This document shows, piece after piece, positions 1-4,978 of a stretch of DNA of 6,715 bases. A program made the position numbers and the translations under genes. A model generated the notes under the pieces. The model saw nothing but the letters and a program-made list of their open reading frames with translations. It was not told where the DNA came from and made no database searches. Position 1 is the stretch's first letter. Every line of letters starts with the position of its first letter. The stretch is from Atopobium sp. UBA2090 (GTDB lineage: Bacteria; Actinomycetota; Coriobacteriia; Coriobacteriales; Atopobiaceae): the NCBI GenBank assembly GCA_002331575.1, contig DCZG01000142.1:1637-8351 (forward strand), given 5' to 3'.

Positions 1-741
1 GTGCACGATATAGAGCGGGGCCTCGCCGCGGCGCATGGCGAGCTCGACCGTGCCCTCGAGCGCGGTGTCGACGAACTCGTAGGCGAGGGGCACCGGTCGC
101 GGCGCGTCGGCGATGACGTCGACGCTTCGGTCGGTGTGCTCCTCGAGCGAGGCTGCGATGTCGGTCACGTCGCCGAGCGTCGCGCTCATGAGAAGGAACT
201 GCACGTGCGGGAGGGTGAGCAGAGGAACCTGCCACGCCCAGCCGCGGTCCGGGTCGGCGTAGAAGTGGAACTCGTCCATGGCCACGCAGCCCACGTCGGT
301 CTTCTCGCCCTCGCGCAGCGCCTGGTTGGCGAGAATCTCCGCCGTGCAGCAGATGACGGGCGCGCTGGCGTTGATGGAGGCGTCGCCCGTGATCATGCCG
401 ACGTTGTCCTTGCCGAGAAGGTCCACGAGGTTGAAGAACTTCTCGCTGACCAGCGCCTTGATCGGCGCCGTGTAGTAGGCGCGGCGGTTGGTGCAGTTGG
501 CGATGAAGAGCATGCCGAGGGCGACCAGGCTCTTGCCCGAGCCCGTGGGCGTCCCGAGGATCACGTGGTCGTCGGCCGCCAGGCTGAGGAGCGCCTCCTC
601 CTGGTGCGGCCAGAGCTCGAGGCCGCGTGACTCGACCCAGCCGAGGAAGAGCTCGAGGGCGTCCTCCGCCGGGATGTTGGGATAGCTGTCGGAGTCGGGC
701 CAGGGTATGAGCTGGCCGAGCGAGACTGTTTCGTCAGACAT
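1..741 (-). CDS. Ski2-like DEAD/DEAH-box helicase, N-terminal part (3' end beyond window)
   Basis: This is the first 247 residues of a superfamily 2 helicase; the reading frame is open to the window edge, so the C-terminal RecA domain and accessory domains are missing. The ATG at 741 is preceded by GAGGG at a usable distance. Visible motifs, in order: a Q-type element WPHQ (residues 44-47), Walker A GTPTGSGKS (63-71), motif Ia TAPIKAL (91-97), a motif Ib-like CTAEIL (132-137), the Walker B box DEFH (156-159), and motif III SAT (186-188). The last residues, PLYIVH, begin the second RecA domain. DEFH followed by FYADPDRGWAWQ resembles the actinobacterial Ski2/Mtr4-like helicases that carry a C-terminal DUF3516 domain. 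That subfamily call comes from memory of the family, and the diagnostic C-terminus is not visible. The family is expected to unwind RNA or RNA/DNA with ATP; no specific substrate can be read here. The gene lies 96 bases downstream of the DAHP synthase gene, on the same strand. Confidence 0.9.
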   Translation of the reverse strand, partial: MSDETVSLGQLIPWPDSDSYPNIPAEDALELFLGWVESRGLELWPHQEEALLSLAADDHVILGTPTGSGKSLVALGMLFIANCTNRRAYYTAPIKALVSEKFFNLVDLLGKDNVGMITGDASINASAPVICCTAEILANQALREGEKTDVGCVAMDEFHFYADPDRGWAWQVPLLTLPHVQFLLMSATLGDVTDIAASLEEHTDRSVDVIADAPRPVPLAYEFVDTALEGTVELAMRRGEAPLYIVH

Positions 742-753
742 GGTTCCCTCGCG

Positions 754-829
754 CTGGAACGGGACAGGATTCGTTTCCAGGGTATAGGTTCTCGAATTAC
801 CTGGAAAAGTAACCTGTCCCCTTTTCCAG
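754..829. repeat. Inverted pair of REP-like palindromes between two co-directional genes
   Basis: Two related palindromic units face each other. The right unit has perfect 11-bp arms, ACCTGGAAAAG (799-809) and CTTTTCCAGGT (821-831), around an 11-base loop containing AACCTGTCCC. The left unit (754-780) has CTGGAA/TTCCAG ends around GGGACAGGATTCG. The stretch 761-780 matches the reverse complement of 801-820 at 17 of 20 positions, so the units are copies in opposite orientation separated by 20 bases. This is the arrangement of REP/BIME-type elements. A third copy lies at 4870-4899. The pair sits between the DAHP synthase stop and the helicase start. As RNA the right unit would form a stable hairpin, but no T-run follows it on either strand, so it is not a canonical intrinsic terminator. 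Confidence 0.75.
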
Positions 830-837
830 GTGGTGCG

Positions 838-1866
838 TCAGAGCCGGTCGGCCATGGCGAGGACGAGACGTTCGGTGTCGGACCAACCCAGGCACGGGTC
901 GGTGATCGACTTGCCAAACGCGCCGCCGTCGACGGGCTGGCTGCCCTCCACGAGGTATGACTCGATCATGAAGCCCTTGAACAGCCGTGCGATGTCCTTC
1001 GACCGACACACGGTGTCGAGCACCTCGTTGCAGATGCGCATCTGCTCGAGCGGTCGCTTGCCCGAGTTGTCGTGGTTGCAGTCGATGAGCACCGCGGGGT
1101 TCTCGTACGTGTCGGGCGTGTAGGCGGCGGCGAGACGCTCGAGGTACTCGTAGTGGTAGTTGGGATAGTTGACCCCGTCGAGGCCGACGTAGCCGCGAAG
1201 CACCGCATGGGCGAGCGGGTTGCCCGTACTCGAGACCTCCCAGTTGCGGAAGATGAAGTCCTGCTCCGCCTGGGCTGCGAGGATGGAGTTGAGCATCACG
1301 GCCGTGGAGCCGCCGGTGGGGTTCTTCATGCCCACGGGAGCGGGGATGCCGCTCGCGACCTGCCGGTGCTCCTGGTTCTCCACCGAGCGCGCCCCAACCG
1401 CCACGTAGGCGAGAAGGTCGATGAGGTACTGGTAGTTGGCCGGGTAGAGCATCTCGTCGGCGGTGAACATGCCCGAGGTCTCGGCCACGCGCAGATGCAT
1501 GCGACGGATGGCCTTCACGCCCTCGAGCAGGTCGGAGCCGCCCTCGGGGTCGGGGTTGTGGAGAAGGCCCTTGTAGCCCGTGCCCTTGGTGCGCGGCTTG
1601 TTGGTGTAGACGCGCGGAATGATGAGGAGCTTGTCGGAGACGCGCTCCTGCAGCCGCGCGAGACGGCTCACGTACTCGAGAACGGCATCCTCGCGGTCGG
1701 CGGAGCAAGGGCCGATGACGACGAGGTGCTTGTCGCTCTCCCCCCTGATGATCGCCGCGACCTCCGCGTCGAAGGCGGGCTTGGTAGCGGCGAGGTCGGC
1801 GGGCACGGGCATGGCCTCGCGAATCTCCTTGGGGATGGGGAGGCGGCGCTTGAAGTCGAGAGACAT
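838..1866 (-). CDS. aroG: 3-deoxy-7-phosphoheptulonate (DAHP) synthase, class I
   Basis: This enzyme condenses phosphoenolpyruvate with erythrose 4-phosphate to DAHP, the first step of the shikimate pathway to aromatic amino acids. The 342-residue product is close to the usual ~350 of the AroF/G/H family. Family signatures are clear: VVIGPCS (49-55), KPRTKGTGYKG (90-100), GARSVENQ (158-165), VGMKNPT (178-184), DCNHDNS (262-268), ESYLVEGSQ (302-310) and GKSITDPCLGW (318-328). By comparison with E. coli AroG, the four metal ligands are Cys54, His265, Glu302 and Asp323. Arg92, Lys99, Arg160 and Lys181 fit PEP/phosphate-binding positions. The start is taken at the ATG giving MSLDFKRRLP, because family homology begins about there. 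Its Shine-Dalgarno match is weak (GGGA about 10 bases upstream), and an ATG 16 codons further upstream remains possible. Which amino acid feedback-inhibits the enzyme cannot be read from the sequence, so the isozyme letter is arbitrary. The gene diverges from engB. Confidence 0.96.
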   Translation of the reverse strand: MSLDFKRRLPIPKEIREAMPVPADLAATKPAFDAEVAAIIRGESDKHLVVIGPCSADREDAVLEYVSRLARLQERVSDKLLIIPRVYTNKPRTKGTGYKGLLHNPDPEGGSDLLEGVKAIRRMHLRVAETSGMFTADEMLYPANYQYLIDLLAYVAVGARSVENQEHRQVASGIPAPVGMKNPTGGSTAVMLNSILAAQAEQDFIFRNWEVSSTGNPLAHAVLRGYVGLDGVNYPNYHYEYLERLAAAYTPDTYENPAVLIDCNHDNSGKRPLEQMRICNEVLDTVCRSKDIARLFKGFMIESYLVEGSQPVDGGAFGKSITDPCLGWSDTERLVLAMADRL

Positions 1867-2108
1867 ATGAGGATTCCCAGCTGTTCGTTTCGTTTTTCTG
1901 CTTGGTAGCATCGCACAACCACCGCCGACCGACCGCGACGATGCCGAGAGCACACCTATCCGACAGCCGCGGACACGGCTCGCGTCACGCGGATTTCGTG
2001 GTCTCGTCACACGTCAGCTATCCTAGTGACTGTGTCCCGGACGAGGAGGCCAAGGAGCCACGACGGTCATCCTCCCTGGAATCCAAACCGACGCCCACCG
2101 GAGGTCCC
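1867..2108. other. Divergent intergenic region between aroG and engB
   Basis: These 242 bases must hold the promoters of both flanking genes. No strong consensus promoter is visible. The best plus-strand -10 candidate is TATCCT at 2019-2024, with only a poor -35 (TTCGTG, 1995-2000). The minus-strand candidates are weaker still. The one marked structure is a GC-rich dyad at 1967-1992, listed separately. I see no T-box, leader peptide rich in aromatic residues, or other aromatic-amino-acid attenuator. Open frames crossing this region lack a start with a ribosome binding site and have no recognisable homology. Confidence 0.6.
1967..1992. promoter_or_regulatory. GC-rich dyad, possible operator or leader hairpin
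   Basis: The left arm CCGCGGACACG (1967-1977) pairs with CGCGTCACGCGG (1981-1992), apart from one mismatch and one bulged A (1987), around the three-base loop GCT. The dyad lies about 100 bases upstream of the aroG start and about 115 bases upstream of the engB start. No T-tract follows it on either strand, so it does not look like an intrinsic terminator. It could be a protein-binding site or part of a 5' leader; nothing in the sequence decides between these. Confidence 0.35.
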
Positions 2109-2693
2109 ATGGCCATCAACTTCAGCACGGCGCACTTCGAGGCGTCGTTCGGCACCATCGAGAGCCTGCCCGCGCCGACCACGCCCGAGGTCTCGTTCGT
2201 CGGTCGCTCGAACGTGGGCAAGTCATCGCTGCTCAACAGCCTCCTCAACCGCAAGTCACTCGCCAAGGTCTCCTCCACGCCGGGCAAGACGGCGAACATC
2301 AACTTCTTCTCCTGCGACGGCATCCGCTTCGTGGATCTGCCCGGCTATGGCTTCGCCAAGGTCTCCGCCACCGAGAGGCAGCGATGGGCGGACCTCATCT
2401 CCAGCTACTTCAGCCAGGACCGCAGCTTCAACCTGGTCGTGGCGCTCGTCGACATCCGCCACGACGCCCAGGCGCTCGACGTGCAGATGCTCACCTACCT
2501 CGCTGACGAGGGGCTGCCGTTCGTGGTCGCGCTCACCAAGGCCGACAAGCTCTCGCGGAGCATGCAGGCGCGGCAGGCGGCCTCGCTCGCACGGCAGTTC
2601 GGCATCGACGCGGAGCGCATGGTCATCACCTCGTCCGAAAGCGGCCTCGGCATCGACGAGCTTCGCCGACGCATCTCCGAGGCGTGCGACTAG
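2109..2693 (+). CDS. engB: Ribosome biogenesis GTP-binding protein EngB/YsxC/YihA
   Basis: This small TrmE-Era-EngA-EngB-Septin family GTPase has 194 residues, the normal size. In bacteria studied, the family helps late assembly of the large ribosomal subunit in the cytoplasm and is often essential. All G motifs are present: G1 GRSNVGKSS (32-40), the G2 region SSTPGKT (55-61), G3 DLPGYG (76-81), G4 TKAD (143-146) and G5 SSES (175-178). The motif FAKVS after G3 is typical of EngB. The ATG at 2109 is chosen because the MAINF... start fits the family N-terminus and GGAGGT (2100-2105) precedes it, though the spacing is short (about 4 bases). The frame stays open upstream but has no ribosome binding site and no homology there. 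The gene is followed, 82 bases later, by the TetR-type gene. Confidence 0.97.
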   Translation: MAINFSTAHFEASFGTIESLPAPTTPEVSFVGRSNVGKSSLLNSLLNRKSLAKVSSTPGKTANINFFSCDGIRFVDLPGYGFAKVSATERQRWADLISSYFSQDRSFNLVVALVDIRHDAQALDVQMLTYLADEGLPFVVALTKADKLSRSMQARQAASLARQFGIDAERMVITSSESGLGIDELRRRISEACD

Positions 2694-2716
2694 ACGATGG
2701 AGACTGACTCCCGAGG

Positions 2717-2746
2717 TAGAGACATCTCTGAACGCGATAGTATTAT
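2717..2746 (+). promoter_or_regulatory. Probable sigma-70-type promoter of the TetR-type gene
   Basis: The -10 box TATTAT (2741-2746) matches five of six consensus bases. An upstream TAGAGA (2717-2722), spaced 18 bases away, matches four of six -35 bases. This AT-rich -10 stands out in otherwise GC-rich DNA. It lies 30 bases before the GTG start, which suggests the regulator is transcribed on its own rather than only by readthrough from engB. Confidence 0.55.
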
Positions 2747-2750
2747 CACG
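2733..2750. promoter_or_regulatory. Imperfect palindrome over the -10 box, candidate TetR operator
   Basis: CGCGATA (2733-2739) and TATCACG (2744-2750) form inverted arms with one mismatch around GTAT. Beyond the arms, GAAC (2730-2733) and GTTC (2751-2754) form a second pair shifted by one base. The palindrome covers the proposed -10 box and lies 25 bases upstream of a TetR-type gene. That is where autoregulatory TetR operators commonly sit. Binding is an inference. Confidence 0.4.
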
Positions 2751-2775
2751 GTTCAGCAATCGGAAGGAGCATACC

Positions 2776-3450
2776 GTGGGCCGCACCAAGTACTCCGAGA
2801 AGGAGCGGAAGACCATCGTCGCGACCTTCATCCAGGCCGCGCAGACCATCATCGACGAGCAGGGCATCGAGGGAGTATCCATCCGCCGCGTCTCCTCTGC
2901 GGCGGGCTATAGCAGTGCGACGCTCTACCTGTACTTCTCGGACGTGAGCGAGCTCACGCTCATGGCGTGCGTCACCTACCTCGAGCAGTATGCGAACGAG
3001 CTCGGACCAGTCATCGAGAACACGACCGACCACCGCGAGGTCTACCTCCGCGCATGGGAGGTCTTCTGCAAGCACGCCTTCAGAAGGCCTCAGGTCTTCA
3101 AGCACCTCTTCTTCAGCGAGAACGCTTCCTGCCTCGACGACATCGTCAAGGAGTACTACTCAATCTACCCGATGGAGCTGGACACCGCGCCCGGCTCGGC
3201 CTGCTCGCTCCTGCTCACGGGCGACCTCCGCCGCCGCGCCCTCAAGGAGCTCGCCCCCTACGCGTCCGACCTCGGGCTCAACGAGGAGGAGAGACGTCTC
3301 AACGTGGACCTCGCGGTATGCTACCTAAGGCAGCTCCTCGAGGAGGCCTGCGAAAAGCCCGTCACGCCCGAGAGCATCAGCGAGAACACCGCCACCTGCA
3401 TGCGCGCGATCAACTTCCTTCTCGTCGGCGCACAGGCGTCGAAGGGTTAG
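2776..3450 (+). CDS. TetR/AcrR-family transcriptional regulator
   Basis: The 224-residue protein has the TetR layout. Its N-terminal DNA-binding domain spans about residues 10-60, with helices around AAQTIIDEQGIEGVSIRRVSS. The helix-turn-helix continues through AAGYSSATLYLYFSDVSEL (42-60), where the YLYF element is the family hallmark. An all-helical ligand/dimer domain follows (about 65-224) and gives no clue to its ligand. It contains Cys residues at 65, 98, 119, 143, 182, 192 and 208, which is more than usual but forms no motif I recognise. The GTG at 2776 is chosen because GGAAGGAG (2762-2769) stands six bases upstream and the domain begins right after it; no better ATG is available. The gene has its own promoter and a candidate operator. 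Its targets are unknown: neighbours are engB upstream and the convergent desulfurase operon downstream, neither a classic TetR target. Confidence 0.92.
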   Translation: MGRTKYSEKERKTIVATFIQAAQTIIDEQGIEGVSIRRVSSAAGYSSATLYLYFSDVSELTLMACVTYLEQYANELGPVIENTTDHREVYLRAWEVFCKHAFRRPQVFKHLFFSENASCLDDIVKEYYSIYPMELDTAPGSACSLLLTGDLRRRALKELAPYASDLGLNEEERRLNVDLAVCYLRQLLEEACEKPVTPESISENTATCMRAINFLLVGAQASKG

Positions 3451-4592
3451 CTCGCGATCTCGCGGACGGCCACCGCCGCCTCGTCAGCGTCCCCGGCAGT
3501 GTTGAACCATCCGAACGAGAAGCGCACCGTGCCGCGGTCCGTCGTGCCCATGCTCTCGTGCATGCGCGGAGCGCAGTGGGCACCTGGTCGAGTCGCGATG
3601 TCGTAGGTCTGGGAGAGCGCGTCCGACACCGCGGAGGAGTCGTAGTCTCGGACGTTGATGCTGACTGTCGCCGTACGACAGCCATGGTCGGGCACGAGGG
3701 CGTCACCGTAGACCGTCACGCCGTCAACCGCCGCGACCTGTTCCACGAACCGGCTCGCAAGCGCGGCTTCGTGCGCCGCAATCGTCTCGATGCCCGTCTC
3801 CGCGACGAAGTCGAGCGCTGCGGAGAGACCGGCGATTCCATGGCCGTTGAGCGTTCCCGCCTCGAGACGCGTGGGGTAGGCCGTCGGCTGCTCATGCGAG
3901 AAGGAGCTCACGCCCGTGCCGCCGACCTTCCAGGGGCGGACGTCGACGCCCTCGCGCACGCAGATGCCGCCGGTCCCCTGCGGACCGTAGAGTCCCTTGT
4001 GACCGGTGAAGCAGAGGACGTCGATGCCGAGGGCGGTCATGTCGAGCGGCACGCACCCGACCGACTGCGAGGCGTCCACGATGAGAAGCAGGCCGTGCTC
4101 ATGGGCGAACGCGGAAACGCGCCGCAGGTCAACGACATCACCCGTGACGTTCGACGCGTGGGTGCACACGACGGTTCGCGTGTTCGGCCGGAGGAGGCGC
4201 TCGAAGTCGTCGTAGACGGGTCGACCGCACTCGTCCGCGCGGACAAAGCCCAGCGAGACGCCCCGCTCCGCCTCGAGACGATAGAGCGGGCGGAGCACCG
4301 AGTTGTGCTCGAGGTCGGTCGTGATCACATGGTCGCCTGCGTTGACGGTGCCCGCTATCGCGATGTTCAGGGCCTCCGTGGCGTTGCAGGTGAAGACCAC
4401 GTGATCTGCTCGTCCGCAGCCGAGGAGACGAGCGACCTTCTCGCGAGCCTCGAAGACGACGCGCGAGGCGGCAAGCGACCCCTCGTGTGCGCCGCGAGAG
4501 GCGTTGCCCATCGAGCTGAGCGCGGCAGTCACCGCCGCGATGACGCACTCGGGCTTGTGAGGGGTGGTTGCCGCGTTGTCGAGATAGATCAT
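3447..4592 (-). CDS. Class V aminotransferase-fold, cysteine desulfurase-like PLP enzyme (EF2568 type)
   Basis: The 381-residue protein matches the NifS/IscS-like fold, which takes sulfur (or selenium) from cysteine (or selenocysteine) as an enzyme-bound persulfide. The N-terminus MIYLDNAATT is the family start. CNATEALN (69-76) binds the PLP phosphate side, and His96 in LEHNS stacks on PLP. Asp173 in VDASQ contacts the ring nitrogen, and Lys199 in TGHKG should form the Schiff base. Cys340 in RPGAHCAP is the expected persulfide-forming cysteine, and Arg356 in TVRFSF fits the substrate carboxylate site. The short catalytic loop and overall pattern resemble the EF2568 (TIGR01977) subgroup rather than housekeeping IscS; this subgroup call is from memory. 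The start lies nine bases after the DUF3343 stop, so the two are co-transcribed and probably work together. AAGG just before the start is a modest ribosome binding site. The gene end interlocks with the TetR-type gene. Confidence 0.93.
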   Translation of the reverse strand: MIYLDNAATTPHKPECVIAAVTAALSSMGNASRGAHEGSLAASRVVFEAREKVARLLGCGRADHVVFTCNATEALNIAIAGTVNAGDHVITTDLEHNSVLRPLYRLEAERGVSLGFVRADECGRPVYDDFERLLRPNTRTVVCTHASNVTGDVVDLRRVSAFAHEHGLLLIVDASQSVGCVPLDMTALGIDVLCFTGHKGLYGPQGTGGICVREGVDVRPWKVGGTGVSSFSHEQPTAYPTRLEAGTLNGHGIAGLSAALDFVAETGIETIAAHEAALASRFVEQVAAVDGVTVYGDALVPDHGCRTATVSINVRDYDSSAVSDALSQTYDIATRPGAHCAPRMHESMGTTDRGTVRFSFGWFNTAGDADEAAVAVREIAS

Positions 4593-4601
4593 GTCCGCCT
4601 T

Positions 4602-4841
4602 CTAGATCGTGAGCTCGTACGCGCCGACCCAGGGGATGCCCGCCTCGTCCAGCGCGGACGTTACGGACTCGCGGGCGCTTGGCGGGGTCTTCCACGAGAG
4701 GCCGCATCCCGCTGAGACCTCACGCGGAAGCGGGATGATTCGCCCGGGGAGACCGCGAGCGCCCAGCTCGCGCTCGGCCGCCAGCGCGGCGGTCGTCGAG
4801 TCGAACGCAATCACGAGTGCCTGTTCCCTCACGAGTGCCAT
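4602..4841 (-). CDS. DUF3343 protein, putative sulfur/selenium carrier-like
   Basis: This small soluble protein of 79 residues is recognised by its pattern. There is a hydrophobic first strand with FDSTTAAL (13-20), then LPGRIIPLPREVSAGCGLSW (31-50). A conserved Cys46 lies in the SAGCGL loop, and a last strand IPWVGAYEL closes the protein. This matches DUF3343 (Pfam 'putative Se/S carrier protein-like'), whose members sit beside cysteine desulfurase family genes and selenium-metabolism genes such as selD or yedF. The likely role, inferred, is to accept a persulfide or selenide on Cys46 from the enzyme encoded nine bases downstream. The start at 4841 is supported by GGAGGT (4852-4847) five bases upstream and by homology. 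An ATG at 4889 would add 16 residues that run into the repeat, and is rejected. Neither selD nor yedF is present in this window, so sulfur transfer is as likely as selenium. Confidence 0.85.
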   Translation of the reverse strand: MALVREQALVIAFDSTTAALAAERELGARGLPGRIIPLPREVSAGCGLSWKTPPSARESVTSALDEAGIPWVGAYELTI

Positions 4842-4859
4842 GCCGCACCTCCGCCGTCC

Positions 4860-4889
4860 ATTGTACGTGCTGCAAAAGGTACCTGTCAC
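4860..4889 (-). promoter_or_regulatory. Probable promoter of the DUF3343-desulfurase operon, -35 box inside a repeat
   Basis: Read on the minus strand, GTGACA (4889-4884) matches five of six -35 bases. TACAAT (4865-4860) matches five of six -10 bases, with an 18-base spacer. Transcription would start near 4853, leaving a leader of only about a dozen bases that begins at the ribosome binding site. The -35 box lies in the loop and stem of the REP-like palindrome at 4870-4899. Confidence 0.5.
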
Positions 4890-4899
4890 CTTTTCCAGG
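4870..4899. repeat. Third copy of the REP-like palindrome
   Basis: Arms CTGCAAAAGGT (4870-4880) and ACCTTTTCCAG (4888-4898) are complementary at 10 of 11 positions around a 7-base loop. Aligned with 801-830, the unit is identical at 26 of 30 positions, sharing the core ACCTGTC and the end CCTTTTCCAGG. It lies in the divergent spacer between the DUF3343 gene and the HelD-like gene. The shared core (GACAGGT with AAAAG/CTTTT arms) resembles REP-type repeats that I recall accompanying RAYT (IS200-like, TnpA-REP) genes in other bacteria. No such gene is in this window. Confidence 0.7.
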
Positions 4900-4978
4900 G
4901 CCGTCCGGTGGGGCAGCGCGTCCCGCCTGCGGTACGATAGTTTGTCACGTTTTGGCAGACTGACCGTACGGAGGCTCC

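Noticed and set aside
799..831. Hairpin as a rho-independent terminator after aroG
   Set aside because: The stem is good, but no run of T follows it on either strand. Its relation to two other copies explains it better as a repeat.
1072..1908. Plus-strand open frame of 278 codons opposite aroG
   Set aside because: It is the mirror of the DAHP synthase gene, with no homology and no initiation signal.
1867..2010. N-terminal extension of the DAHP synthase to a start at 2010
   Set aside because: The added residues have no family similarity and would use up most of the divergent promoter region.
2026..2775. Upstream extension of the TetR-type gene reading through engB in another frame
   Set aside because: The extension is Arg/Ser-rich shadow sequence of engB. 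A proper GGAAGGAG site marks the GTG at 2776 as the start.
2697..2912. Small plus-strand frame of 71 codons starting just after engB
   Set aside because: It covers the TetR gene promoter and overlaps the start of its coding region in another frame, has no ribosome binding site, and has no recognisable protein features.
2967..4715. Long plus-strand open frame of 582 codons antisense to the desulfurase
   Set aside because: It runs opposite two well-supported genes, its translation is low-complexity and rich in Arg, Ala and Val, and no ribosome binding site or family motif is visible. It is a byproduct of high GC.
4932..4969. Separated GTACG/CGTAC arms upstream of the HelD-like gene as an operator
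   Set aside because: Only five bases pair across a 28-base spacer, which is expected by chance. The nearby TACGAT and TTGTCA do not form a properly spaced promoter either.
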